Positions 6,757 through 14,443 of a DNA stretch of 64,000 nt are shown here, piece by piece (position 1 is the first letter of the stretch; the number at the start of each line of letters is the position of its first letter). Where the stretch lies: the NCBI RefSeq assembly GCF_042697365.1, contig NZ_CP137605.1, one strand, 5' to 3'. The DNA is from Brucella pseudintermedia. GTDB lineage: Bacteria; Pseudomonadota; Alphaproteobacteria; Rhizobiales; Rhizobiaceae. A program made the translations under genes and the position numbers. The notes under the pieces are model-generated. The model was not told the origin of the DNA and ran no database searches. It saw only the letters and a program-made list of their open reading frames with translations.

Positions 6757-6936
6757 TCATTTCGTATCTTCTAACTGAAATTCCCGCCTGACCAGATCGG
6801 CAATATTCTCACGCCAGTTGGGATCAGTTGCTTGTATCCGGCGCACCAATTCAGCTTCCAACCGAATTGAAATACTGAGCTTTTCAATCGGATTTTTCGG
6901 GCGCCCACGGCGCTCACGCCTCCGGTCTTCGTTCAT
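6757..6936 (-). CDS. Ribbon-helix-helix-type DNA-binding protein, 59 residues
   Basis: The ATG follows AGAGGAG. The product has a basic Arg-rich start with a GRPKNPIEKL arm and then LSISIRLEAELVRRIQATDP, a beta strand plus helix typical of ribbon-helix-helix repressors and BrnA-like antitoxins. The section NWRENIADLVRREF would be the second helix. No toxin gene lies directly beside it, so a repressor acting on the divergent plus-strand genes from 7114, or on the three-gene cassette, is the likelier role. Confidence 0.65.
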   Translation of the reverse strand: MNEDRRRERRGRPKNPIEKLSISIRLEAELVRRIQATDPNWRENIADLVRREFQLEDTK

Positions 6937-7113
6937 TGATTACTCCTCTTCCAGATCTCAAAACAGAAGCTGGGAGATGAACCTTGCCTGAAGGTTACGC
7001 GGCGTCTTTCTTATTCCCGCTTGACATCTCATCTCGAGACTCATTCTCTTTTCACTATCGGACGACCAATCCGCGCCGCGAGTCGGCTACCAAACCAAAC
7101 ACGAGGAGACTGT

Positions 7114-7395
7114 ATGTCCCATGACAGACAGGGCGCGGGTGCGCCCATCGTTGTTGATGTCGCGCTGGCGATGAAGCAACTTCAAGAAAACCCGGAAATG
7201 GCCGCCATGATGAACGAATTGGCGTTTGGCCCGTTCGCCGCGAGGCAGCTTGCCGCTCGCGATGAGCTTATTGGGGAGCTCGTTGCTGCACTGGAAGCCA
7301 TGCGCGCTGAGTTTCGCGCTGCTGACCTGCCTTATGGGAGCAAGGCATATCTACAGGCTGGAGAAGCCCTCGCAAAAGCACGAGGTGAAGCATGA
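7114..7395 (+). CDS. Hypothetical phage protein, 93 residues
   Basis: The ATG at 7114 has a near-perfect ribosome-binding site (GAGGAGAC); the frame runs upstream to 7021 without one. The product is helical and Ala/Met/Glu-rich (AMKQLQENPEMAAMMNELAFG), with no membrane segment. It opens a plus-strand operon and its stop overlaps the next start (ATGA). A TTGACA box at 7021-7026 could be part of its promoter, but no good -10 is seen. Function unknown. Confidence 0.65.
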   Translation: MSHDRQGAGAPIVVDVALAMKQLQENPEMAAMMNELAFGPFAARQLAARDELIGELVAALEAMRAEFRAADLPYGSKAYLQAGEALAKARGEA

Positions 7396-8105
7396 GTAAG
7401 ACATTTGCCGTTGCTGACCTTCACGGGCGATACGATCTTTTGCTAGCCGCCATCGAGCGTATCGAGCAATGCAGCCATTCTGGCGGCACTGTTGTTTTTA
7501 CGGGCGACTATGTCGATCGAGGTCCACAAAGTGCGCAAATCATTGAGCGCCTAATGAAAGGACCGGATGATCCGGCGCGCTGGCGTTGGATCTGTTTGCA
7601 GGGCAACCATGAAGAAATCATGCTGACTTGCCTCTTTGCCACCGGACTCGCCGCGCAATGGTGGATGCCAAACGGCGGCGGAGCAACACTGATGTCGTAC
7701 GGCGCTAAGGAAGGTGATTCCATTTCGGACGCCCTCACTCTTGTTCCGAAAGAACATGTCGATTGGCTGAAATCGTTGCCGCTAATGCACGTCGATGAAC
7801 ACCGGGTATTTGTTCATGCTGGCGTGGACGAAACAATTTCACTGCATGAGCAAACGCCAAAGACAATGCAGTGGATGCTCTATCCAGATGGCTACGAGGG
7901 CGGGCACGGCAGCCGCCATGTCGTTCATGGCCACCATCAGTTCGAGGAAGGCCCGCTCCTTTTCTCAGGCCGTACCGATTTGGATACGTTCGCTTGGTAC
8001 ACGGGCCGATTGGTTGTCGGAGTTTTCGACGACAACAAGCCGGGCGGACCTGTTTCGGCAATAGAGATCAAAGGTCCGACGATTCATGAATTGCGAGGAA
8101 ATTGA
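7392..8105 (+). CDS. Metallophosphoesterase (PPP-type Ser/Thr phosphatase, lambda-phosphatase-like)
   Basis: The motifs of the PPP family are all present in order: DLHGRYD (first metal ligands), GDYVDRGPQS and GNHEE, then VHAGVDE and VHGHHQF near the C terminus. At 237 residues it is close in size to phage lambda phosphatase. Such enzymes remove phosphate from Ser, Thr, Tyr or His side chains, or from small phosphorylated compounds. Its phage target is unknown. It overlaps the genes on both sides, so it belongs to the operon starting at 7114. Confidence 0.88.
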   Translation: MSKTFAVADLHGRYDLLLAAIERIEQCSHSGGTVVFTGDYVDRGPQSAQIIERLMKGPDDPARWRWICLQGNHEEIMLTCLFATGLAAQWWMPNGGGATLMSYGAKEGDSISDALTLVPKEHVDWLKSLPLMHVDEHRVFVHAGVDETISLHEQTPKTMQWMLYPDGYEGGHGSRHVVHGHHQFEEGPLLFSGRTDLDTFAWYTGRLVVGVFDDNKPGGPVSAIEIKGPTIHELRGN

Positions 8106-9367
8106 TGAAGCTTTCACACGAAGAACTCCTGCGGCGCGCGGAGGCTTACCGCGAGTACGGCACGCTGGTTAAGGCTGCCGCTGTGCTTGGCATCAAGAAG
8201 TCGGCATTTCACGAGAGCATCAAGCGGGCGGCTGAGTTGGGGTTGTTGGGTACTGCGCCAGTAATGCCGGGATTCCGTATCGCCAAGGTTAGCAATACGC
8301 CGCATGGTGACTTTATCCAGCAGCGTCCCGACCTTGGCGAGCAGTTTAATGTTCCGGACGGGCATTCGGTTAAGGGCGTCTCCGCACTTGTCGATGCTCA
8401 AGGCCGGCTTGTGCAGCAGTGGGTTAAAACCCGCGAGGAACCGTCGGCAGTCGATATCGCCGAAACCCTCAAGGCCGCATTCGAAGGCTGGCAGCCAGCA
8501 GCGAAGCCGCAGCCCGCGCCGACCGTTGCAAACACTGACCTCCTGACGCTGACACCGTTAGCTGATTTGCATCTCGGCCTTTTCTCTTGGGGCAAAGAGA
8601 CCGGCATCAACTGGGATCTTGAAATTGGCGAGAAGGTCATTGGTGACGCGATCGAGGATCTTGTAGCCAGAACGCCGCCGAGCGGGGAGGCTATCGTGCT
8701 TGGAGGAGGCGATCTGCTTCACAGCGATAATAATGAGAACAAGACGGCCCGATCCGGCAATGTGCTTCAGGTTGATGGCCGCTATCAGAAAGTCCTGATG
8801 GCCGCGTGCCGTCTAATCGTGAAAGCGGTCGATGCCAACCTTCGCCGGCATTCGCGTGTTACTGTCCGCATCTTACCCGGCAATCACGACGAGCACGCCT
8901 CTGTGGCTGTCGCTTACTTCCTGTTGGCCTGGTATCGCAACGAATCCCGCGTCACCGTCGATGTCGATCCTTCGCTGTTTTTCTGGTTCCGCTTCGGGGC
9001 CGTCCTTCTCGGCGCAACGCATGGCCATACGGTCAAGTTGAAGGATATGGCCAGCATCATGGCACATCGCAGAGCCGCGGACTGGGGCGCAACAAAGCAC
9101 CGATATATTCACGGCTTCCACATTCACCATTCGAGCAAGTTTGCCACGGAAGGCAATGGGGTGATTTCAGAATCACACCAGACGCCGACGCCGCAAGATG
9201 CTTGGCATTTTGGCTCTGGCTTCCTATCGGGGCGCTCAATGCAGGCAATCAGTTATCACGCCACATATGGCGAAATCAGTCGCGTCCGTGTCGCGATGAT
9301 GGATGGCGTGCAGACGAAGTATCAGGCCGCGAATGATAACGTAGCAAGCGAGAGGAGGGTGGCTTAA
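8105..9367 (+). CDS. HTH-metallophosphoesterase fusion protein (phage)
   Basis: This 420-residue protein begins with a helix-turn-helix (ATG at 8105 after GAGGAAA; a TTG at 8102 is also in frame). Residues 1-40 look like a site-specific recognition unit (YGTLVKAAAVLGIKKSAFHESIKRA). After a spacer comes a calcineurin-like phosphoesterase core: ADLHLG, GGGDLLHSDN, GNHDEH, GATHGH and GFHIHH provide the metal ligands. Nuclease or nucleotide phosphatase activity is plausible, as in SbcD/Mre11 relatives, with the HTH directing it to DNA. The stop codon lies in a small hairpin (GGTGGC-TTAAG-GCCACC) followed by T's that may end transcription. Confidence 0.8.
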   Translation: MKLSHEELLRRAEAYREYGTLVKAAAVLGIKKSAFHESIKRAAELGLLGTAPVMPGFRIAKVSNTPHGDFIQQRPDLGEQFNVPDGHSVKGVSALVDAQGRLVQQWVKTREEPSAVDIAETLKAAFEGWQPAAKPQPAPTVANTDLLTLTPLADLHLGLFSWGKETGINWDLEIGEKVIGDAIEDLVARTPPSGEAIVLGGGDLLHSDNNENKTARSGNVLQVDGRYQKVLMAACRLIVKAVDANLRRHSRVTVRILPGNHDEHASVAVAYFLLAWYRNESRVTVDVDPSLFFWFRFGAVLLGATHGHTVKLKDMASIMAHRRAADWGATKHRYIHGFHIHHSSKFATEGNGVISESHQTPTPQDAWHFGSGFLSGRSMQAISYHATYGEISRVRVAMMDGVQTKYQAANDNVASERRVA

Positions 9368-9627
9368 GGCCACCTTTCATTCACCGAAACCACGATTTCA
9401 GATTCATGTCTGAACCATTGGACGCTGCATTTCAATGAGCCCCTAAGATGCAAATGGTGGTCGTAGCAGTGACAGATCCCGTCCATGGCCACCAAACGGG
9501 AAATCAAATCTCTTTCTGAATAATCAGATTCAGTCAAACCGCTATCCTCATAACCCTCGGGAACTATAGATGGGTTATCTGAGAAATAAATATCTTTGAA
9601 GCAAGGGCTACAATATTTTCGTATCAT
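9364..9627 (-). CDS. Hypothetical protein with Cys/His pairs, 87 residues
   Basis: The product begins MIRKYCSPC and later has a run of His and Cys (GICHCYDHHLHLRG), a pattern fit for zinc binding or an HNH-like fold, though the full HNH consensus is not clear. It is convergent with the gene ending at 9367. No good ribosome-binding site is seen, so confidence is modest. Confidence 0.4.
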   Translation of the reverse strand: MIRKYCSPCFKDIYFSDNPSIVPEGYEDSGLTESDYSERDLISRLVAMDGICHCYDHHLHLRGSLKCSVQWFRHESEIVVSVNERWP

Positions 9628-9752
9628 TGTGAGTTGTTTATCCTGAATAGTTTAAATTGAAACGTATAGTACAACAGTTCTTCTGAGTCGGCAAATCCAA
9701 CCACCGCGCCGCCCCACCAAGCGGTGCTTTCACCAAAACACGAGGAGAGAAC

Positions 9753-10235
9753 ATGCTTGAAGAAGCAGAAGACCGCGCTGCGCGAGCGGCTGTTGAAGGA
9801 CGGCCGTCGGCGCCAGTTACCAGAGTAACGATAAGGGCGGGTGAGCTTTACATAGGCGACATTCCCGCCTCCCATCTATGGCCAGTTGCCCTGCAACCGG
9901 CGCGCAGGCCTCTCGTCATCATCGAAAGCCCTTACAGCGGCGACGTGGCGCGCAATACCGAATATGCCCGTGCCTGCCTTCTGGATAGCTTGCGGCGAGG
10001 CGAAGCACCTATTGCGAGCCACTTGCTGCATACGCAGGTACTGGATGATATGCGCCACAACGAGCGTGAACTCGGCATAGAGGCTGGCCTCGCATGGTAT
10101 CGAGTGGCGGAGAAATGCGTAGTCTATGAGGATCGGGGAACAAGTGGCGGCATGATAACGGGCATCAGGCGGGCTAAGCAGTTTGGCGTGCCGGTTGAAT
10201 ATCGGCGGCTAGAGGCTTGGAGGGCGGCGGCATGA
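9753..10235 (+). CDS. Phage protein resembling DUF7768/DUF4406 (nucleoside deoxyribosyltransferase-like fold)
   Basis: The core has the family pattern PLVIIESPYSGDVARNTEYAR, GEAPIASHLLHTQVLDD, GIEAGLAWYRVAEKCVVYED and GTSGGMITGIRRAKQFG over about residues 52-150. These phage proteins look like small Rossmann-type deoxyribosyltransferases, so a role in nucleotide metabolism is possible but unproven. The 50 residues before the core are variable. The ATG follows GAGGAGAG, and the leader ACACGAGGAGA matches that of the 7114 gene. It starts a three-gene coupled operon. Confidence 0.7.
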   Translation: MLEEAEDRAARAAVEGRPSAPVTRVTIRAGELYIGDIPASHLWPVALQPARRPLVIIESPYSGDVARNTEYARACLLDSLRRGEAPIASHLLHTQVLDDMRHNERELGIEAGLAWYRVAEKCVVYEDRGTSGGMITGIRRAKQFGVPVEYRRLEAWRAAA

Positions 10236-10564
10236 CCAACTTCCATGTAGGCCAGAAGGTTGTCTGCATCGATCGCTCCGTCGGCTTTGAGCAGTTCATT
10301 GAGATCAAGGAGGGCGAAGTCTACACCATAAGCTGGATTGGCCCGTTCGAGCACTACACGCAGGGCAGTTTCATCGGCGTTCGGCTGAAAGGCGTCGATC
10401 GAGGCGTTTGCCCTCAGTTCGGTTACGACAACCCGCCATTCGCAGCGCGCCGGTTTCGTCCACTTGTTCGCGATAAGCTGTCGGCGCTGCGCGGTCTGCT
10501 TGCGGGCGGGCCGGTGACTGAGAAGTTCGAAGAGCCAAAACGGAAGGTGAGGGAGGGTGTCTAA
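10232..10564 (+). CDS. Hypothetical phage protein, SH3-like fold, 110 residues
   Basis: The ATG at 10232 overlaps the previous stop (ATGA). The start HVGQKVVCIDRSVGFEQF followed by EIKEGEVYTISWIG is typical of small beta-barrel phage proteins with a KOW/SH3-like core (about residues 5-70). The Lys/Glu-rich tail is probably disordered. No catalytic motif is seen. Its stop shares a base with the next start (TAATG). Confidence 0.65.
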   Translation: MTNFHVGQKVVCIDRSVGFEQFIEIKEGEVYTISWIGPFEHYTQGSFIGVRLKGVDRGVCPQFGYDNPPFAARRFRPLVRDKLSALRGLLAGGPVTEKFEEPKRKVREGV

Positions 10565-10908
10565 TGGTTCCAGACGCACGAATTGACCGCGAGATTGCTC
10601 GTGGCGAACTGGGTTCCAGCAAGCAACCCATGCCAAAACCGATTCACTTAACCGACTTGGGGCTACGCGCAGCCGCAGCGCCCGTCACTTCCGACGGCGG
10701 CAGCACGAGCTATTACAAGCTGCCTCCCCATGCGACCGAGCTAAACGACCTGATCGAGCACAAAGGAATGTCCTTCGCGCTCGGCAACATCTTTAAGGCT
10801 TGCTACAGGTTTGGCGAGAAAGACGCGGCCAGTCGAATGTATGACCTTAACAAAATCATATACTTCGCGCAGAGGCTTAAGGCGTTGGAGGAGAGGCGGG
10901 CAACATAA
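10564..10908 (+). CDS. DUF3310-like phage protein
   Basis: The C-terminal half (about residues 50-110) carries the pattern YYKLPPHATELNDLIEHKGM, SFALGNIFKACYRFGEKD and MYDLNKIIYFAQRL. This is the small helical DUF3310 domain found beside replication or nucleotide genes in many phages. The N-terminal half is low in motif content. It is last in the coupled 9753 operon. Biochemical function is not known. Confidence 0.7.
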   Translation: MVPDARIDREIARGELGSSKQPMPKPIHLTDLGLRAAAAPVTSDGGSTSYYKLPPHATELNDLIEHKGMSFALGNIFKACYRFGEKDAASRMYDLNKIIYFAQRLKALEERRAT

Positions 10909-10971
10909 ACTAAAGAAGGTGATGACGGTTTTTGACCGTATGATAAAAGCCCTCTCTAAAGGGAGGGGAAA

Positions 10972-11094
10972 ATGACCAATAAAATACAGTCGAAACTCCG
11001 CGTATCTGGGCGATCAGATGGATTGAACAGTTATCGTTGCCGAGATTTATGGTCTTTGCTGCGATTTGCAGCGGGAGCACCTGTTGGATCTTAA
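10972..11094 (+). CDS. Small hypothetical protein, 40 residues
   Basis: A strong Shine-Dalgarno (GGGAGGGGAAA) directly precedes the ATG. The product is basic, with an Arg/Ser-rich N half and a hydrophobic C half (LWSLLRFAAGAPVG). I recognise no family. The ribosome-binding site and the terminator just after it are the main support. Confidence 0.42.
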   Translation: MTNKIQSKLRVSGRSDGLNSYRCRDLWSLLRFAAGAPVGS

Positions 11095-11106
11095 GCCGAA
11101 TGATCT

Positions 11107-11137
11107 AAAAATGGGGCTCCGGATTCATCCGAAGCCC
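11107..11137 (-). terminator. Terminator between convergent genes
   Basis: The arms of GGGCTCCGGAT (from 11114) and ATCCGAAGCCC (to 11137) pair with one mismatch. On the minus strand the hairpin is followed by ATTTTTA, so it probably ends the membrane-protein operon at 11157-12325 and may serve the plus-strand small gene too. Confidence 0.6.
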
Positions 11138-11156
11138 TTGTTGCGTAAGGTCGCTA

Positions 11157-12251
11157 TTACCTGCGATAGGCTAAGCCACCCCAGATGCGGCCTTCGTCAC
11201 GATGACGACCGCCATGGACCGCACCGATGTACGCGGCCACGGCTGCAACGAGCGCAGATGCCGCAAGGAGGAACGCCGTCAGAATACCAGTTATTCTGGC
11301 CTTCTCAGCTGCGTCGGCTGCCTTTGCTTTGACTTCTTCCGCGGTTTTTGCAGCCTGGGCCTGAACGTCAGCAATCGCCTTTTTCGCTTCTTCCACTCTG
11401 GCCTGAGCTTCGGTGCGGAGTGCCTGCACACGCTCTACGGACTGATTTACACGCGCCTGTGCGTCGGTTTGACTAAGGCCAGTTCGACTAGCAACCTGGT
11501 TAGTGAGCCATGTACGATCCGCGTCGGAGATTTCGCCCGTGCTAAGGAGATTTCCGAGGATACCACTTACTTGACGTTGGAAATCCGCCATATTCTGGGC
11601 TTCCTGGCCAACAACCGAGTTGCCCTGTCCATCCGTGCGCAGGAGACTATCCGTGAGGTAATCCAACGGGTTTGTTTTCAACCCCTCTGGCAACATTTGT
11701 TCAACCGATGGAGCAGCCGCCTGACCTGCGCCCTGGGCTAACCCGGACACCGCTTGCCCGGCGCCTGAAGCAAGCCCACCAGCTAACTGACCAGCACCTT
11801 GCGCAGTTGCACCAGCCACGGTTCCTGCGGTCTGCACAGCGGTTTCTGCGGCACTTCCAACTGCTTTTGCGCCGCCGGAAATAGCGCTGACGAGCAACAG
11901 CGTGGATATGATTGTGCCAAGACCCCATACAACGAGGCCGTTTAATCCGTCTCGAACGGTCAATTCATCGCGTGTAGCCGTTCCGGCAGGTCGCCGCATT
12001 CTTCCGGTGATGTAGCCACCAAGCATGTAGGAAGCGACCATTGATATGATCATAAAAAGCGCAGTTACCACAAGCCAAACTACGCTTATGTCTCCCCCTT
12101 CATCGACGGAGAATGAACTTAAACCGAGGCCACTTGCAAAGGTCGTAAGGACAGCCATAACACCCGAAGCGACGGCGGTGCCAGCGAAGATGGCGGCCCA
12201 GTCAACGTAGCCGCGATCATTCGTGTCTTCTACAATAGTTGGATCTACCAT
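11157..12251 (-). CDS. PhnA-like multi-span membrane protein
   Basis: The chosen start (12251) shares a base with the stop of a 24-residue upstream gene (TGATG). The 364-residue product begins VDPTIVEDTNDRGYVDWAAI, seen in rhizobial proteins often labelled PhnA-like. Three membrane segments lie in the first ~140 residues and one near the C terminus (ILTAFLLAASALVAAVAAYIG). Between them are a Gly/Ala/Gln-rich repeat (about 150-195) and a long coiled coil with Ala/Lys/Glu heptads. The PhnA label does not imply phosphonate metabolism. A role in envelope stress is a guess. It sits in the island without clear phage logic. Confidence 0.72.
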   Translation of the reverse strand: MVDPTIVEDTNDRGYVDWAAIFAGTAVASGVMAVLTTFASGLGLSSFSVDEGGDISVVWLVVTALFMIISMVASYMLGGYITGRMRRPAGTATRDELTVRDGLNGLVVWGLGTIISTLLLVSAISGGAKAVGSAAETAVQTAGTVAGATAQGAGQLAGGLASGAGQAVSGLAQGAGQAAAPSVEQMLPEGLKTNPLDYLTDSLLRTDGQGNSVVGQEAQNMADFQRQVSGILGNLLSTGEISDADRTWLTNQVASRTGLSQTDAQARVNQSVERVQALRTEAQARVEEAKKAIADVQAQAAKTAEEVKAKAADAAEKARITGILTAFLLAASALVAAVAAYIGAVHGGRHRDEGRIWGGLAYRR

Positions 12252-12325
12252 CAGCGTAACCCCAGAAACGAGAGGATGAACAACACGATAACGACTAGAC
12301 CGACTAAATAGATGATGGAGTTCAT
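12251..12325 (-). CDS. 24-residue membrane peptide coupled to the PhnA-like gene
   Basis: The ATG follows AAGGAG at good spacing, and the stop shares a base with the next start. The product, MNSIIYLVGLVVIVLFILSF plus four residues, is almost all one membrane helix. I recall near-identical micro-proteins in other Rhizobiales, which would mean it is conserved and translated. It probably works with, or controls translation of, the downstream membrane protein. Confidence 0.62.
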   Translation of the reverse strand: MNSIIYLVGLVVIVLFILSFLGLR

Positions 12326-12406
12326 GTTGAGTTTCTCCTTTCGACAAAGGAAACACCCTGCTTGCAGTTCTTTATTGCAGCGGGTTTTTCTATCTGTGAC
12401 AACTCG

Positions 12407-12580
12407 CTAGTCAGCAAAAGGTTTCAGCGAAAGGCGATTATTGGCTTGAGCAAACTTTCGATCGGTCAGAAGAATGGCCCCGGCGCTCTTCCCGGAGTAG
12501 TCGGGGCCGCGCTTGGCATAGTGTGCCTGACCTAGCTTCGCGCTATCATCCATCAATACCACGGATGATCTCAATGCCAT
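12407..12580 (-). CDS. Hypothetical protein, 57 residues
   Basis: The ATG at 12580 lies 10 nt inside the end of the DUF982-like gene upstream, so the two are likely one transcript. A longer frame to 12673 would overlap that gene far more. The product starts MALRSSVVLMDDSAKLGQAH and is small, basic and without recognised domains. Confidence 0.45.
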   Translation of the reverse strand: MALRSSVVLMDDSAKLGQAHYAKRGPDYSGKSAGAILLTDRKFAQANNRLSLKPFAD

Positions 12581-12825
12581 TGGCTGGGCCGGATCGTCAG
12601 CCCGGCGGCCTTCGCGGCTTTTATAAACGACTCGCGTGCAGTGTTTGGCAGTCCTTCCAGATCGGCGAGGCAAGCCTGCAACGCTTCCTCGTATTCCTTG
12701 CCGTGGGCCTCTTCATTTTCCGGCCAATCGTTAAGGAGGCATCTGGCGGCTGTCGCGGTATCGGGCACAATTCGATACTTGCCTATCCCATATAGCTGTA
12801 CGTCTACCGGCTTATCCCAAGGCAT
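12571..12825 (-). CDS. DUF982-like protein
   Basis: The 84-residue product from the ATG at 12825 (after GGAGCG; an upstream ATG at 12852 is possible) has the pattern W-KPV-V, Tyr-Arg-Ile-Val, a T-TAARCLL-DWP block and C-terminal AR-SFI-AAKAAG. This is the DUF982 domain, widespread as small proteins in Rhizobiales genomes and plasmids. Function unknown. It heads a two-gene unit with the 57-residue protein. Confidence 0.68.
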   Translation of the reverse strand: MPWDKPVDVQLYGIGKYRIVPDTATAARCLLNDWPENEEAHGKEYEEALQACLADLEGLPNTARESFIKAAKAAGLTIRPSQWH

Positions 12826-12947
12826 AATGCGCTCCAAAAATAACCCCGCCAAAAAAAAGGCAGGGCAGCGTCAGTTTGCTGTTAGGCATATTGACGCGAA
12901 GTTTTCCAGGCGGTGTCTGAACTTTCAGTGAGCCGCTTTGTTCCCGC

Positions 12948-13262
12948 CTAAGCGAGTGGATCGTATTCAATGGATCGGGTCGGAACGGTCCGCTTTAAGC
13001 AGTTGCTGTTGGCGACTGGACATTGCTTGAGTTCATGTCGTCTCTCAAACCGTTGATGAGCAAGACGCGCAGACAATTCGCTGAGATAAGCGTGGTCTCT
13101 GAGGCCACTCTGGTAAAGCAGGATAATGCATGATGCCAAATCCGCAGCGGAGTAATCGTGGTCGCTCTCTTCAAGAATGATTGCTGCATTACTGAAGCAG
13201 CTACGCATGAAATTCACTTCGATGGGGTCGTATATGCGGCTCGCTTCGTTAGAAAATGGCAT
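12948..13262 (-). CDS. Hypothetical Rhizobiales-type protein, 104 residues
   Basis: The ATG follows GGGAGACC. The product starts with a helical section (IYDPIEVNFMRSCFSNAAII, then YSAADLASCIILLYQSG) like the many small rhizobial proteins that carry a DxxARxxLAxxIL-type helix. The tail holds two Cys and basic residues. No function can be assigned. Confidence 0.55.
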   Translation of the reverse strand: MPFSNEASRIYDPIEVNFMRSCFSNAAIILEESDHDYSAADLASCIILLYQSGLRDHAYLSELSARLAHQRFERRHELKQCPVANSNCLKRTVPTRSIEYDPLA

Positions 13263-13326
13263 TTCGGTCTCCCTTTAGCTTGCGCTAGTAGAAACCCCCA
13301 CAACTATTAGGTAACCTTGGGCGCAA

Positions 13327-13578
13327 TTAGCCGTTAATACAAATCACAAAGTCCCCGCCGGCCAAATCAATGGCCGACGAGGTAGCGCCTGCCGAAGCGA
13401 GCCACGCCGATACAGACGCCGCGTTACATACCAATCTTGTGCCGGATTGTTCCAAATAAACTGCTGGGATGAATGGGCAGGGAGCGTCAGCTGTCGGGCA
13501 CGAATTTGACACGCGAATGCTATTGCGATCTGCTCTTAACTCCTCAAAATAAGCTCGCCTGCGCTTCCTCGTTGTCAT
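13327..13578 (-). CDS. Possible small protein after the SRAP gene, 83 residues
   Basis: This frame starts inside the last 35 nt of the SRAP gene and fills an otherwise empty interval. The Arg-rich start is read from the SRAP C-terminal codons in another frame and may be an artefact. The middle has three Cys and the end is hydrophobic. No clear ribosome-binding site is seen. Confidence 0.28.
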   Translation of the reverse strand: MTTRKRRRAYFEELRADRNSIRVSNSCPTADAPCPFIPAVYLEQSGTRLVCNAASVSAWLASAGATSSAIDLAGGDFVICING

Positions 13579-14221
13579 TACTCGGCGCGAGGCCGATGAG
13601 ACCGGCGTCGGGCAGGGGCTTTTGCATTTCTTTGGCTTCGTTCCAGGGGGCCCGTAGCCATGTGTCGATTTCTTCCGTGGTGCGGAGAATGACCGGCATT
13701 GCTTTTGGGTGGATCGGCTTCACCACAGCATTCGGCTCAGTGGTTAAGAATGCGAAGATATCGACCTCAACCGGCCCCTCCTTTTTCTTCCGCACGCCTT
13801 TCCAGCTTGTCCATATGCCGGCGAACGCAAAGAGCGGCTTGTCCTCATTTAGAGCGAACCAGTGTAGCGGCTTGCGCTTGGTCTTCGGGTCCGGTTCCTG
13901 CCCGTACTCGGAGAAGGAGGTGGCGGGGACAACGCACCTGCTTTCGACACCCTGCCAGCGCCTCCAGTGAGGTGAGGTCAGATTGCGGATATTCGTTACC
14001 CCACTATCCGCTTCGCCCTTCACATACATCGGAGGCGTCGGCATGCCCCAGCGCAGCATTGCCAGTTCCGGCTCTTCACCTTTGACGTTTCGCAGAACAG
14101 GCGCGGGATAATCCGGGTACACGTCCAGCTGCGGATCGACGCGGTTCGTCATATCCGCGAACTTTGGAAACAGACGGCGCATGGCCTCATGTGTCGTTGT
14201 GATATTGTATAGATTGCACAT
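13544..14221 (-). CDS. SOS response-associated peptidase family protein (SRAP/HMCES/YedK)
   Basis: This 225-residue protein has the SRAP active-site set: catalytic Cys2 exposed after Met removal (MCNLYN), Asn77 (VTNIRN), Glu105 in TSFSEY and His171 in KPIHPKAMPVIL. The family links covalently through Cys2 to abasic sites in single-stranded DNA, shielding them during replication. A very good ribosome-binding site (AGGAGGGTCGC) precedes the start. It is last in a minus-strand gene string whose head has a LexA-type site at 15251-15265, which fits DNA-damage control. Phage copies may protect the phage genome or answer host defence. Confidence 0.92.
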   Translation of the reverse strand: MCNLYNITTTHEAMRRLFPKFADMTNRVDPQLDVYPDYPAPVLRNVKGEEPELAMLRWGMPTPPMYVKGEADSGVTNIRNLTSPHWRRWQGVESRCVVPATSFSEYGQEPDPKTKRKPLHWFALNEDKPLFAFAGIWTSWKGVRKKKEGPVEVDIFAFLTTEPNAVVKPIHPKAMPVILRTTEEIDTWLRAPWNEAKEMQKPLPDAGLIGLAPSNDNEEAQASLF

Positions 14222-14254
14222 GCGACCCTCCTGGCGGATGAGAGAATAGCGCGC

Positions 14255-14440
14255 TTATTTCCGCCGTCCAGACAGGGCATCCTCGCCTTCCTGCTTATGA
14301 GCCCGGCAGAACCAAAGCTGGCCATATGTAGTCTTGTAACCGAACGAGCCCCATTCCTGGCAGCCGTTCGAATCACAAAGGTGCACAAATAGACTTCCGG
14401 CTTTGGCTACATGGGCGTTGTCGCTTTTGTATCCGCTCAT
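14255..14440 (-). CDS. Small Cys/His protein, 61 residues
   Basis: The ATG follows GAGGTGATAG. The product has the Cys/His spacing of a small zinc-binding protein (HLCDSNGCQEWGSFGYKTTY, then WFCRAHK). Related small proteins occur in rhizobial prophages. It lies between SRAP and a second Cys-rich gene, all transcribed together. It probably binds DNA or a partner protein; no direct evidence. Confidence 0.62.
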   Translation of the reverse strand: MSGYKSDNAHVAKAGSLFVHLCDSNGCQEWGSFGYKTTYGQLWFCRAHKQEGEDALSGRRK

Positions 14441-14443
14441 CTA

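Noticed and set aside
6516..6791. 91-codon plus-strand frame
   Set aside because: It has low-complexity Ser/Thr-rich content, no ribosome-binding site, and overlaps the ribbon-helix-helix gene in reverse.
9624..9875. 83-codon minus-strand frame
   Set aside because: It overlaps the start of the coupled operon at 9753 and lacks a ribosome-binding site.
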